From Doryteuthis pealeii (Eukaryota; Mollusca; Cephalopoda; Myopsida; Loliginidae), in contig CM042157.1 of assembly GCA_023376005.1 (NCBI GenBank), positions 70,744,559-70,808,558 of the forward strand: 64,000 nt of DNA. The letters are read 5' to 3'. This document shows positions 24,233-35,974 of this stretch, one piece after another. Below the pieces are notes generated by a model. That model did no database searches. It worked only from the letters and a program-made list of their open reading frames with translations, and was not told the origin of the DNA. Both the position numbers and the translations under genes were made by a program. Position 1 is the first letter of the stretch; each line of letters starts with the position of its first letter.

Positions 24233-24519
24233 TAGAGATGTGTGGGGATTAAAATGAAATTAAAATGAAATAAAATAAACAAAATAAAAAGATAATAATC
24301 TCCCAGGAGCCTGCAGACAGGAAGAACACTCTGGGCATCCAGTGAGAAAAGGACCCCCCTTCCTGGTGCTGAGATCCCTCAGCCATTCGAACTCAGGTCT
24401 TGACTGGGAGCAGATGCTACAACTGGACAGGAAGAAATTTCCTCTCCCCGAAGTAGCTATGAACCTATGATATAAAGTCTGAATCCTAAAAGTATTTTTT
24501 GAAAAGAAGAAAAAATTGA

Positions 24520-24745
24520 TACTTGTGTTCCTTAATTGTATGACTGTTATCATCTTGCAACACCCTCTAGTTGAAAATTTTTGCAAATCCTGATTATCTG
24601 GTGTTGCTTATCTAATTCACCTCAGCTAAATAATTCATGCTACACAGAGCGCACGGAAGCGATAAAATCTGTTTCAAACGAACATAATGAAAAAAGAAGA
24701 AAAAAGAAAAAAAAAAGAATGAGAGAGAGTTAAATCAAGATTATT
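24520..24745 (-). repeat. R5 repeat, minus strand
   Basis: TTGTATGACTGTTATCATCT to AACGAACATAATG region. Adjoining 24290-24480 is GC-richer and was not classified. Confidence 0.7.
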
Positions 24746-25069
24746 ATACATTTTACATATTGAACTATTTAGCAATAGCTCTTAAGTAAACATATCAAAG
24801 GTTGTAATAATTAAATTATCACTCTGGTATATCCACAAGTTCTGCTAGTAATAATATAAACCATTCTTGGCTCAAATGGTCTTTGTTGAAACACAAAAGG
24901 AGTTGCTTCCCTTGAATCGTTTTGCCACAAAGAAGATAAATTTTCTAATTGTATTAAAAGTTTAATTGAATATTTACTAAAATTTGCTTAAAATGTACAG
25001 GACATATCAAAGAATATATCAACTATCCTTATCAATCAATTATTTTGATGGTGCAATGGAAGCACGGTG

Positions 25070-25300
25070 AGTTACTGGTTAGGGTCGGAGGAAATGGACT
25101 CGTCGACCCAAGTTCAATTCCTGGATGAATCCACAGTTCATATAGCGCTAATACCCTTGGGAAAGTTATGAATCCAACTATTCTCCCTCCAGCTATGGGT
25201 AAATAGTAGGGTAGACTGGGCTCTTTAAACTTGGTTAGGCAACCAGTCTAGGAGAAGGAAAACTCTGAATTCAAACCTGGTCACTACTAGAATAGGCTCA
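25070..25300 (+). repeat. SINE-B
   Basis: GGTGAGTTACTGGTTAGGGTC head, AAGTTCAATTCCTGG B-box, full tail with GAAGGAAAACTCTGAATTC. Confidence 0.75.
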
Positions 25301-25607
25301 GGCCTACGTAGTAATCTATTTCAATTTTTTTAAAATTTAATGACAAAAGGGGGAGCATTTAAGACATTAAAATATTTCATACTTATAGTTAAAATTTCTT
25401 ATCATATTGGAGATTGCGTGTATGTCTGTCAATAACCGAAACTACACCACCACAGATGTCACAATTCCCTTAGTTATTTAATAACCATTATCTAATCTTA
25501 ATTAGTATCTTATTTATTAACAAATTCTCTTTAAAGTCTAGTTGAGTTTGATTTTCCTAAAAACAGCCCATGTTATTAATGAGTATTTGCCTCTCATCTT
25601 ACTTATG

Positions 25608-25855
25608 AGGGCGTGATACAAGGACATTTTTATGGGGGCTCACCCACAAGACAAAGCTCATAGGTGGTAGGTGCAAAAAATGCGTTGATCCTGTTGGCAT
25701 TCCCCCTCAAGGGGGCACCACAGGTGCTGGGCAATAAACCCAGCCCTGCCTCTTTAAATCAAGGGGGCAGGTGTTGCCTGGGGGGATAGCCCCCTGGGAT
25801 CAATGCTGTTAATTTACATTAACAAACACAGGCCCGAAAAGCCTGTGTTATTAAT
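25608..25855 (+). repeat. R8 GC-rich repeat
   Basis: Contains CCCCCTCAAGGGGG and other short perfect palindromes (AACACAGGC..GCCTGTGTT), and GGGGGCAGGTGTTGCCTGG. Related copy at 36095-36290. GC content contrasts with the host H2 element. Confidence 0.6.
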
Positions 25856-26203
25856 GCATTCAAAATCCTGCAATGTGTGTTATATATCATTAAGAAATAA
25901 TGGTTTACATAGTATATGGTGTGGTTAATTTGCATACTGATTTTAACAAAACTAGGTTTGATAAATAATTACTTGGTGTTATTGATTTCTAATGTTATTA
26001 TTTCATTCTCAAACATTAAAATTTTATATAGAAATCAATTAAAATAAGTGTAATCTTTTTAATACTAATCTTGATACAATGACTGCTATTTACACAGTAG
26101 CATTGCAACCAACAAAGCCTTCATCAGATGATGACTATGGGTTCAGGCATGGTTTTGGGGCCGAAGCATCATTACCACTAACCCAGAGCACCCTAGCAAT
26201 ATC

Positions 26204-26555
26204 TCACAATACCACCAGACTTTGTCGGTTTGATGTTACATTATAGGATTGCCATATACATGCTGATGCGGTTAGAGCTTTATCCTGGATCTTTTTTATG
26301 TATTTCCTCTTGTCTGGTGGAGAAAGTCCAAGTTTAGACAAAAATGCCAAGGTTGAGTTGGCAATAAATCCCCGGCATCCGACTTTGATAGGAAATACAT
26401 CCGTTATCCATCCGTTTCTGACGCATTGTTCTCGTAGATCTTCATATTTTTCCAACTTACGCTGATGTGCCCAGTCAAGATTTTCCTCAAATGGAATTGT
26501 TAATTCAACAATAAAAACTTTCTTTTGATTAACAGACCAAATGAAAGTTTTTATA
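26204..26555 (-). pseudogene. Retroelement-derived ORF fragment
   Basis: Minus-strand frame without stop from about 26555: TFIWSVNQKKVFIVELTIPF, then DWAHQRKLEKYEDL, FPIKVGCRGFIANSTLAF and SPPDKRKYIKKI. This matches a protein tail often found beside reverse transcriptases in fish, cnidarians and molluscs (VLLELTVPWEDR..., PVEVGCRGF pattern). Function unknown; remnant only. The adjacent plus-strand context is a Helitron-like H2 element, so it probably jumped into that. Confidence 0.65.
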
Positions 26556-26748
26556 TATATTCTTATTTACTTTCGTTAGTCTTTCTAATTCAATATGACA
26601 TTTAATTACATTAACACTGAAATATTTGTGCCTGGCGGAGGCTGCATATTTTTGCTAGTATATATAAACAAATCTTTTTCTTTAAGGTTTGCATTTGAAA
26701 CAGAATTGTAATTACTTCATTGTTAATATTCATTGAGTTTATTTATTA

Positions 26749-27475
26749 TCTTATTATATTGGAGATTCAGTGTCTGTCTATCTGTAACTGAAACTACATC
26801 ACTGCTTACATCACTATACTCTCAGGAAGAGTGTAAGTTTATCCATGAGTATTTAATTCATAGTTAAAATCATCAATTAATACATAGAATGAATCTCATT
26901 TTTTCTATTAATAATGGAGATTCGCTTCCGGTTTTTTTCTGTAACAAAAATTACGTCACTGCTTACGTCACATTACCCAAAATCTTCATAACATAGAATA
27001 AATACACTCAAAATTTGAACATGCAACATTAGACAGTCCTCATTGTTTTTTAAAACCAGTTTTGATAAATACATGACTGGTATTATATATCTATATATAG
27101 TTTGTTTTATTTTAATACATATTTAAAGTTTACATTTCAAATTGTTTTATTTTTTAATCCTTTAATGAATTTGATGATTTTACTTACTTAGGATATAAAC
27201 TTGCTGGCATTGAATTTTTTACTCCCACCCCTCAGGCAATGTGTTTCAAAAATCTATTTTAACATCGCCCAGAGGGCGTTTTGTATTTTGTACTAGTACT
27301 AACAATGTCACTATGAAAATCTGTGTTAGATTTGTCTCAAGACAGCCCGTGTTAGTACGTTTAAAATCCTGTAATTTTTTTTATACATCACTAAGAAATA
27401 AAGGTTTATGTAATATATTATGTGGTTAATTTGCATACTGGTTTTAACAAAACTGGGTTTAAAGAATGATTTTAA
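26749..27475 (+). mobile_element. H2 Helitron-like fragments
   Basis: A new 5' end (TCTTATTATATTGGAGATT) at 26749, a second partial start near 26905 and internal H2 sequence to about 27475 (GTTTTAACAAAACTGGGTTT). The copies are broken, without a 3' terminus before an H1 fragment takes over. Confidence 0.6.
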
Positions 27476-27477
27476 TT

Positions 27478-27584
27478 GGGCATCCAGCGAGGATCCAACA
27501 CGATTAGTAATAATGGATCTGCGAGACTAACGTTTTTTATCCCCTCTCTAACCAGGCGACGCAGGGTAACCACTTCTAGTTTAT
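27478..27584 (+). mobile_element. H1 Helitron-like 3' fragment
   Basis: About 105 bp from GGGCATCCAGCGAGGATCC to ACCACTTCTAG followed by T. Only the last quarter of the element. Confidence 0.7.
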
Positions 27585-27867
27585 AATATTTCTTTCTGGT
27601 TTATAGGAAAGGATTTGCTTTTCCAAGTATTTTCACAGTAACACAAAATACTTTCACTTTTTTTTTTAACAAAGCATATATTTGCATGTAATTTTGTAGT
27701 TTTGTTGTAGAGTAGCTAACACTCCTTCGGCACTCTACCAGATAGACTGGCTCATAGCCATAAAATAGCCTACGATTAAAATAGCCTACGATTACTAGCT
27801 GAATAATATTCAGACTGATTTTGTTGCGTTGGCTATACCGAACTGATCCTCCTCTATTTAGTGTAAG

Positions 27868-28462
27868 TTTGTCTTGGTTTGGTTTGGTTTGTTTTATTTT
27901 ACGGCATATCAACCTCAGTGGGTCATTTAATGCCGATAAAGTTTTGAAATAAATTAATTCTTAATGGATACTCAATGTCTTTTATAAATATATTTTTCTA
28001 TTTAACCCATAGATGGACCCTAACAGGTCAGAGTGGACCAAGGAGCAACGATGATAAAGGGGTACTCCACATTCCCCAAACCTCCAGAACTGGAACCTCA
28101 CCATCAGATAGAGTTTAACATCATTCCCAGGAAATGTAGATCCTCAGCCACCGCCTTCTAGCACCCGTATGATAAAAAGAGTTAGGGCTTGCCTTAAGGG
28201 CAATAGGGTTGGGGCAATCATATAGGTGCTAGGGCTTGACGTGACCAGCCGATTGATCGGAGGGGGCCTCTCCAACCGCTCGTCTAGCCCAAGAAAGGTC
28301 CAAAGTGGAGTTTTGCAAGTCATGGACAGCACATCCACCTGGGTTCTATATTTAAGCATCACAGGTCGCCACCAACAGCCCACAGGTGGCCCCATTGGGG
28401 GAGTCTTACCCCTCTGCAGAGGTGCAGTCGGTGCATTCTAACGTCCCAGTCAACAGGGCGGA
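27868..28462 (-). repeat. Rep600, near full length, minus strand
   Basis: Begins with the reversed (CCAAA)n tail at 27875 and ends at GACGTCCCAGTCAACAGGGC. A short internal deletion lies near 28022. Confidence 0.85.
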
Positions 28463-28667
28463 AGTTTGTCTTGTTAATTGTTTGTACTTGTTTGTTCTGT
28501 GTTTGTGTGTATCCGTTTAGCACCGGACGCTGGTGCTTAATAAATGTATTAAGTACAACATTCTACAACATTGTATCTTTCCACCTCGCGATACAAGTTT
28601 AAAAGCATCCAAGACAACCATTGAATCTCAAACATCTTTGCTTTATCTACATTCTCCAACACAAAAA

Positions 28668-28826
28668 GATTAAGAAATAAGAATTCAGCAGATATGCAAC
28701 ACCAGATAATCAGGATTTACATTTTTGCATTTCATCTATTTTTGCCACTCTCACTTTTAACCAGAGGGTGTTGCAAGATGATAACAGTTGGAAGGTTAAG
28801 GAACAAGTGTACTAATATATAGATTG
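28668..28826 (+). repeat. R5 repeat, 3' half
   Basis: AAGAATTCAGCAGATATGC to GTACTAATATATAGAT. A 50-bp end scrap recurs at 28905-28955. Confidence 0.7.
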
Positions 28827-29026
28827 ATTCTTATACAACATTTCTACCTTAACTTATTTATCTTTGTATTAAATATCTATACAAGCACAAAGGCAAAATT
28901 AATTAGATAGATAATACATACAATTAAGGAACATAAGTATTAATATATAGATTTGTAAAGACTGAAACTTGGAAGTTTATTTTGTGAGGGAAAACTAGTC
29001 TGCATTGCATTATTAAAATTGCATTA

Positions 29027-29893
29027 TTAACTCTTAACATCCTATACCGCCTCATTTTGCCCGGCCGGAAGTCACATTTATTTTCCTAATCCACGCCAAA
29101 TGATAGCCTTTGTTTAAATATAATATTAAACATATTTAGCAGTTTTTGATTTAAGGGAAATAACAGGTAACTTTAAATGAAAAGGCCATTTTTAGCCATT
29201 TATTGATAAATACTTATAGGAATGGGGATCTGGACTTTGTTTAAATGTGATATTAAACATATTTAGAAGTTTTTGATTTAAAGGGAAATAACAGGTAACT
29301 TTAAATGAAAAGGCTATTTTTAGCCATTTATTGATAAATCCTTATAGGAATGTGGATTTGGACTTTGTTTAAATGTGATATTAAACATATTTAGAAGTTT
29401 TTGATTTAAAGGGAAATAACAGGTAACTTTAAATGAAAAGGCCATTTTTAGCCATTTATTGATAAATCCTTATAGGAATGTGGATTTGGACTTTGTTTAA
29501 ATGTGATATTAAACATATTTAGAAGTTTTTGATTTAAAGGGAAATAACAGGTAACTTTAAATGAAAAGGCCATTTTTAGCCATTTATTGATAAATCCTTA
29601 TAGGAATGGGGATCTGGACTTTGTTTAAATGTGATATTAAACATATTTAGAAGTTTTTGATTTAAAGGGAAATAACAGGTAACTTAAATGAAAAGGCCAT
29701 TTTAGCCATTTATTGATAAATCCTTATAGAATTGGATTTGGACTTTGTTTAAATGATATTAAACATATTTAGAAGTTTTTGATTTAAAGGGAAATAACAG
29801 GTAACTTTAAATGAAAAGGCCATTTTTAGCCATTTTTGATAAATCCTTATAGGAATGGGGCACTGGACTTCTCAATAGGATATTAACAGTTAA
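29027..29893 (+). mobile_element. N-family MITE expanded into a 128-bp tandem array
   Basis: Bounded by the normal N ends (TTAACTCTTAACATCC and GGATATTAACAGTTAA), but the interior unit is repeated about six times. The GGACTTTGTTT mark recurs at 29232, 29360, 29488, 29616 and 29740, giving periods of 128, 128, 128 and 124. Units are nearly identical. Confidence 0.93.
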
Positions 29894-30208
29894 AAGAAGA
29901 TGAGGTGGAAGAAGAAATACTGAGAATTAAAAGTCGACTTTTTGTGCGTCCTCAACAAAGACTTTTCGTGTTAATCTAAATTTTATTTTTTTCACAGAAA
30001 CACAAAATACTCTCACTTTTAAAAAAAAATGTTTCTCGTCTCACTACATTCTCCAGCACAAAAAGATTACTTGTGATCAAAGTAACATTGTTAGTTTTAA
30101 GAACGTACAGAAGAGGAAGAGAAAAAAAAACTTGTTTCAGGTATGGAGTTACAAGAGGTTTAACATTTTAGTTTTAAAAGGTGGCTGTGGTTATTCTTGG
30201 TGCCTGTT

Positions 30209-31390
30209 CCTAAGGTTTGCTTTTAACCCTGTGGTGAGCCGGAAGTTAAAGCTTTGAAAGCAGAAATGGAATGACGAAAATAAATGCTTTGCACATGATG
30301 ATCGGCACGCTAGAAAGAGAAAACTAGAAATATTAAAAATTATAATTTTCAACCAATCAGATGCGTTCGCGCCTATAAAGAAGTTTTTCAAAAAGACCTA
30401 TTTGGAGCCTACCTAAATCCTATATAAACAAAGGTTTTTGAAGAACAGGAGAGAAAGAACCAACATGCCTGAATACTCCATTCTTCTCATTTTAAGAAAT
30501 ATTTCCCTACTGCTGAAGGTATTATAAGCTATATCTTTCTCTCTCTCTAATTAACTTGACTGCTGATTTGAATTTTGAACATAACCCTTTCTTTCTCAGT
30601 TGGAGTCAATTCAACACCTTCTTATTATCTTATTACATGAACATTTAAAAAAGCATATTCTGCAGGACTTTGATCAGTATTCTTGATTATTGTAATCTTT
30701 TGTTTCAATACACATATTACTTGTTGAATTTATGAGTTCTTTGTTTTTCTGTCTTAATATATGTGATCTTATGGTGTGTTGATTGGAATTACCAATATAA
30801 ACCTATTAGTCTCATCAACCCAGACACCATAACACAATCTTATTTGGTGGTCGCACTCAAAAAGAAATTCAAGGGAAGAGAAAAAGGAAGAGACAAAGAC
30901 AAAAGGTATTTTTGGATTTAGGCTTTATTTGTGGGTCATAACCACCATGTGGCTGTTGGATTTTATTTGATATAAGGCATGAAGTAAATGGTCACTCCTA
31001 AATATAGACTCGTTGACTACCACGTGACCTGGGGTGGATTTCTATTGTCCAATCACTGGCACTGCTGCTGCTGCTTCTGCTGTATTAATAGACATACCAT
31101 TCTGAGTTATTTCATTGACATTTGGATTCTCTCGGACGAAGGACTTACAAGGAATACGTTAACACTGGATTCTTATTGGCTTGCTTACTTATTCATTACA
31201 TCTGGAACGAAGGATGGCTGCCAGATACTTAACAGTGGCAAGGAAATTTATCCCTGGCCAGTAGTAGTGACTTGACACAGTTACAGCCTAAGTCAGAATG
31301 GCCAAGAACATGTGTTGTGGGTCGGAAGTGGGTCCTTTTTCCTGCACATGCTCAGAGGGTTCTTCCAGTGAAGGCTCATGGGAGTTTGTT
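30209..31390 (+). repeat. Old LTR-element-like repeat (uncertain)
   Basis: Contains CTATATAAACAAAG (TATA-like) and, at 30846, TTTGGTGGTCGCACTC, which looks like a primer-binding site after an LTR. The part 30830-31390 is matched by 38860-39142. No Gag or Pol reading survives. Confidence 0.4.
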
Positions 31391-31680
31391 ATTTTTAAAT
31401 TAAAAAATTTTTTTTTTTTCTTAATTCTTAATTTTTTAAATTTTTATTTTATTTTAATCCTCACACATGTTTCTTTTAGCTGTTTTTCTTATTCAATTTT
31501 GGCCAAGTTTGAAAATCAATTTGAAAAAGATTTGTTGCAAAAAATCACATTTTAAAAAAAGAATTGCCTAAAACAATCGCAGTAATTAAAATTTGGCAAT
31601 TCAAAATTTCAGGATTGCAGGTCTGGATTCATCCTGGAATGGTTTTAATTTACTCCTGGTATTAGCCTGATTCCAAAATG

Positions 31681-32167
31681 GGCTGACTTCTGATTTAGGT
31701 CGGAACATTAACACGGAAAGTTTTTTGGTGTTACCCAATGACAGTTTAACTACAGTCTATGAATTAACATTTTGCGAATTGGGTTACGGTTTTAGGGGAT
31801 TAAGGTTGTTTTTAATTACATATTGCTTAAAAGAATAAACAACAAAAACCCAAATTACTATATATTTAATTAACCATTGAAATTAATTATTGAATCTATT
31901 ATTGAGACAGTTGTTTGCATTAGTATTGCAATGTATAATTTCAATTAAACTTAGTTTAAAAAAATATTTTTCAACATTAAATGTATAGTAATTTAGGTTT
32001 TTTGGGGTTTTTTTTTTATTAAGCAACACCTAATTAAAAACAACCTTAATCCCCTAAAACCATAACCCAATTCGCAAAATGTTAATTCATAGACTGTAGT
32101 TAAACTGTCATTGGGTAGCACTAAAAAACTTTCCATTTTAATTTCCGACCTAAATCAGAAGTCAGCC
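31681..32167. mobile_element. G-family MITE with 8-bp target duplication
   Basis: Complete 487-bp copy. CCAAAATG flanks both ends (31673-31680 and 32168-32175), extendable to nine bases depending on how the end G is assigned. Long arms with an 8-9 bp duplication fit MULE-, Merlin- or hAT-type MITEs. Confidence 0.9.
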
Positions 32168-32275
32168 CCAAAATGGTATGATATGTTGAGCTACAGCCTC
32201 TAGGAGTAAAGTTGAAAAAATGTAACACACTGACATTCATAATTATTATTAGAGATTTATTCTTGTTATTAATAA

Positions 32276-32540
32276 CTAGCCCTCAGCTGGGTGCAAATAT
32301 TTGAATTTTGATGTTATATAATGCATATGAAAATATCACACTTATTTTGATTTGATTTTAATTGGTTTCTATATAAACTTATTCATAGGATTGCTTTTAA
32401 GAATTTTAAAAAATATATTAGAATTCAATAACACTGAGTAATTATTTACTAAACCCAGTTTTGTTAAGACCAGTATGCAAATTATATACACTAGATACTA
32501 AGTAAACCTTTTTTCTTAGTTGATATACCTCTTTTTCAAA
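32276..32540 (-). mobile_element. H2 Helitron-like 3' part, minus strand
   Basis: Minus-strand GCTAG end at 32276 with H2 internal sequence upstream (GTTTTAACAAAACTGG-type block near 32455). The GC-rich hairpin before the end is degraded. Confidence 0.6.
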
Positions 32541-32650
32541 GCAACCAATCACTGGCCTGCAATTGTTGGTGCCAGAAATCAAAGGTAAATATCTTCCTCT
32601 TTTCAACCAACTTCTCAAAGACAATGAATGTCAAAATGTCGCTACTACTA
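32500..32650 (+). repeat. Dispersed repeat pair with 40620-40745
   Basis: CAATTGTTGGTGCCAGAAAT and AAATATCTTCCTCTTTTCAACC here match CAATTGTTGGTACCAGAAAT at 40666. The neighbouring 40815-41000 also resembles 20155-20210 (GATAATTAA and CGCCCC blocks). Class unknown. Confidence 0.5.
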
Positions 32651-32785
32651 TATCAGCAAAGAAAATGTGAAGAGCTACGTAAGTAGATTAAACCATTTAC
32701 CAAGGACTTCAGTCAAGTGGACAAATATTCATTTATATTTATATAATAGAATATAACCACAAACAGAACAATTTGTTTGCAAGCA

Positions 32786-33391
32786 CTTGGTGGTACCCAA
32801 TGACAGTTTAACTACAGTCTATTACTATACATTTAATGTTGAAAAATATATTTTTTAATTGAAATTATACATTGCAATACTAACACAAATAACTGTCTCA
32901 ATAATAGATTCAATAATTAATTTCAATGGTTAATTAAATGTATAGTAATTTGGGCTTTTTGTTGTTTATTTTTTTTAAGTAATACGTAATTAAAAACAAT
33001 TTTAATCCCCTAAAACCGTAACCCAATTCGCAAAATGTTAATGTTGAGATTGAATATTCAGAGTGTTGCATAATGGAAATAATGCGTGAAATAACAGAAT
33101 TTACAATAGGTAAAAAATAAGGTGAGGAGATGGACACACACGAGGTGGATTCAACAATGATTTATTATGAACTGATTAATTTTTACAAGGGTTGAAAAAA
33201 GCGGGAACAAACCTTGGGCGGAAGTGGGTGGAGTCTGAGCTCCTGCTGATGTTACATCAAATATATTTATTAATAAAAATATGAACTTATAAAAATCTTA
33301 ACAGTTAATTCATAGACTGTAGTTAAACTGTCATTGGGTACCACCAAAAAACTTTCCGTTTTAGTTTTCCAACCTAAAACAGAAGTCAGCC
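32786..33391 (-). mobile_element. G-family MITE, deleted and split by a solo LTR
   Basis: The centre is in the opposite orientation to the other copies and much of one arm is deleted. The right arm is interrupted at 33042 by a 262-bp LTR plus its duplication and resumes at 33309. Confidence 0.85.
33042..33303 (-). mobile_element. Solo LTR inserted in a G-family MITE
   Basis: 262 bp with terminal inverted bases TGTTGAGATT and AATCTTAACA, flanked by a perfect 5-bp duplication GTTAA (33037-33041 and 33304-33308). The host G-family sequence resumes in register on both sides. Minus orientation is preferred because AATAAATC lies on that strand about 130 bp before the end. No relation to the TGTTATAGG LTR was seen. 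Confidence 0.85.
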
Positions 33392-33499
33392 ACATATATA
33401 CATACTAGCAGAGCCACTCTTTAAAGAGTTAAAATTTAATTATGATAATCAAATAATCAAATTGCATATAGATTAGAAAAGAACATTTTAAAGCTGTAA

Positions 33500-34362
33500 T
33501 CTTATTATAATGGAGATTTGGCGTCTGTCTGTCTCTAACCAAAACTACATCACTGCTTACATCACATTACCCTCAGGAATTGTGCAAGTTTATCAATGAG
33601 AATTCAATTTGTAGTCAAAATCATTAACAAATAGAATAAATCTTATTTATTGATAATGTCTCTATGAAAATCTGAGTTAAATTTGCCTCAAAACAGCCCA
33701 TGTTATTAGTGCATTTAATAATGAAATTTATTGTGTACAGTGCTCATGTGCACCGCAACTCATCAAAGTCTCATGTCTAGTACACAGAATAATGTATTAG
33801 TATCAGGAACATGAACAGTTTACAGTAATAGGCAAAACTTGCAAATTGGTCGTAAAATTAAAATTCAAAACAGAACCCACAAATTTTGTAATAAAACTGT
33901 TAATTCTAACTAGGGGGGTTTAGGGTTAGGGTTAGGGTTTAGGGTTACGGTTACAGTTGGGGTTTAGGGTTAGTTTAATGGGAAAATAAATGAATAATTT
34001 GGGTTCTGTTTTTTCTAGGTCACCCTGTATATTTAAAATCCAGCAATGTGTCTTAGATATCACAAAGGAATAAAGGCTTACATAAAATATCGTGTGGTTA
34101 ATTTGATTACTGGTTTTAACAAAACCAAGTTTAATAAATAATTACTTGGTGTTATTGATCTCTAATATTATTATTTTATTCACTAGCGTATTAAAATCAA
34201 TCCTATGAATGATTTTATATAGAAACCAATTAAAATATAATTAGAATAGGTGTAATCTTTTTATATGCGTTCTTATTTAATTTCGTTAGTCTTTGTAATT
34301 TGATATATTTCATTACATTAAAACTTATATACTTACGCCCGGAGGGTGCATATTCTTGCTAG
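33500..34362 (+). mobile_element. H2 Helitron-like element with nested R6 and T-core
   Basis: Starts TCTTATTATAATGGAGATT after A33499, and ends GCATATTCTTGCTAG before T34363. A GC-rich CCCGGAGGG hairpin-like motif precedes the end. Interrupted at about 33716-34028 by an R6 repeat and a telomere-like T-family core. Confidence 0.75.
33905..34012. mobile_element. T-family core fragment with extended telomere-like tract
   Basis: Contains GGGTTTAGGGTTAGGGTTAG and more such units, then GTTTAATGGGAAAATAAAT, the T core, without the ends. It sits with an R6 fragment inside a Helitron-like H2 copy. Confidence 0.75.
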
Positions 34363-34634
34363 TTTTCATAACAGCTATTACATTATTACATTGTTTTTTT
34401 TTATAACTTAAGAAATTATTGCTTTGTCAAGGGAGACAATCTATACATATACAATGTGAATAGATATTTTCTGCTCTCCCATATTTTGGACAATAACATT
34501 GAGAAAGGTATGAACCCCCTCAACCTTCCAGCTATGAGTTAAATAGTATCCCCCACTGTTCTTCTACAAGGATGGCTTTGGCATTAAATAACCAATGAAG
34601 GTTGATATGTCATTAAACAAAGAAACCAAATCAA

Positions 34635-34695
34635 ATCTAACAATTTGTTTTTAAAAATAATATTTACCTACAAACTATTCACTTATAAATCATAT

Positions 34696-34740
<45 letters not shown>

Positions 34741-35169
34741 AAGATTTGGCATTAAATAGCCCACTGGGATTGATATGTCATTAAAACACAGCCAAGCAAA
34801 AACTCTCGCACTTTTATTTAGAGAATAGTTGTTAATTAAAATTAACAACTATTCTCTAAATAAAAGTGCGAGAGTTTTTATGAATTCAACTCAAAGATGT
34901 TTTTTTCCCTGAACAGATGGACTCACCACTTCTAATACCCCCCCCCCTGCCCGAATTATAGTGGCCTGTCAAATACTTAAAAATTCTTTTAATTTTTTTA
35001 AACTCTCTAAAAACAATTTCTTCAGCAAGAATTTTTTTCCTTAAAAAGTTGAGAAAAAGTTGTTAATTAAAATTAACAACTATTCTCTAAATAAAAGTGC
35101 GAGAGTTTTTGCTTGGCTGTGTTTTAATGACATATCAATCCCAGTGGGTTATTTAATGTCAAATCTTGT

Positions 35170-35205
<36 letters not shown>

Positions 35206-35931
35206 ATATATATAAAGAAAATTTGAAAAAACAAGTGTTCCGAAAATGGGATGAATTTATTTATCGATGTTTAAAACATTTCGGTTACATTGAACCTTCA
35301 TCAGGATGTCTCTTGGGGTGAAGAAAATGATGGATGTTTTTATATGTGACAGGAGATGAAAATCTTTTTAGTTATGTAACTGTATTTGATCAGCATTTTA
35401 TTTTTGAAAGGCAAGTCGCGATCTACTCACGCGAAGGTGTCATGATGCGTGACGCAACTCGAAGAAATGCAAAAGATGAGAAAAAGTATTAATGGACTGA
35501 TTATTTTTAAGAGAACATAGGGAAACAAAGTGGGAATGATAACTAAATAAATAATTAAATGAAGCCTGGTATTTAGAAATTATTTAACACTATTTAACTA
35601 GAAACGGAGATATAATAAATAATACATGTCGGTTATTAAGGGAACAAAGTGGGAATGATAACTAAATAAATAATTAAATAATAATTAGATTGCGACTTGC
35701 CTTTCAAAAAATAAAACGCTGATCAAATACAGTTACATAACTAAAAAGATTTTCATCTCCTGTCACATATAAAAACATCCATCATTTTCTTCACCTCAAG
35801 AGACATCCTGATGAAGGTTCAATGTAACCGAAATGTTTTAAACATCGATAATTAAATTCATCCCATTTTCAGAACACTTGTTTTTTCAAATTTTCTTTAT
35901 ATTGTCGGATTTAATTTCCATATTTACTCCC

Positions 35932-35974
<43 letters not shown>

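Larger units (their letters stand above)
25397..26658 (+). mobile_element. H2 Helitron-like element with nested insertions
   Basis: Starts TCTTATCATATTGGAGATT and ends GCATATTTTTGCTAG before T26659. It carries a GC-rich insertion (25608-25855, R8) and a retroelement ORF fragment (26097-26560). Confidence 0.7.

Noticed and set aside
29232..29880. CRISPR-like array
   Set aside because: Units are contiguous 128-bp tandem copies with no unique spacers, in a eukaryotic genome.
30988..31275. 95-codon plus-strand frame
   Set aside because: Cysteine-rich by chance over CTGCTG repeats inside a dispersed LTR-like repeat; no domain recognised.
33905..33965. TTAGGG-like tracts as true interstitial telomeres or a chromosome end
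   Set aside because: The tracts are short, imperfect and always sit in the loop of T or U MITEs.
35266..35304. Confident hammerhead ribozyme call
   Set aside because: Core bases fit but there is an extra A before stem II and stem I is only about 3 bp, so it is kept as a candidate only.
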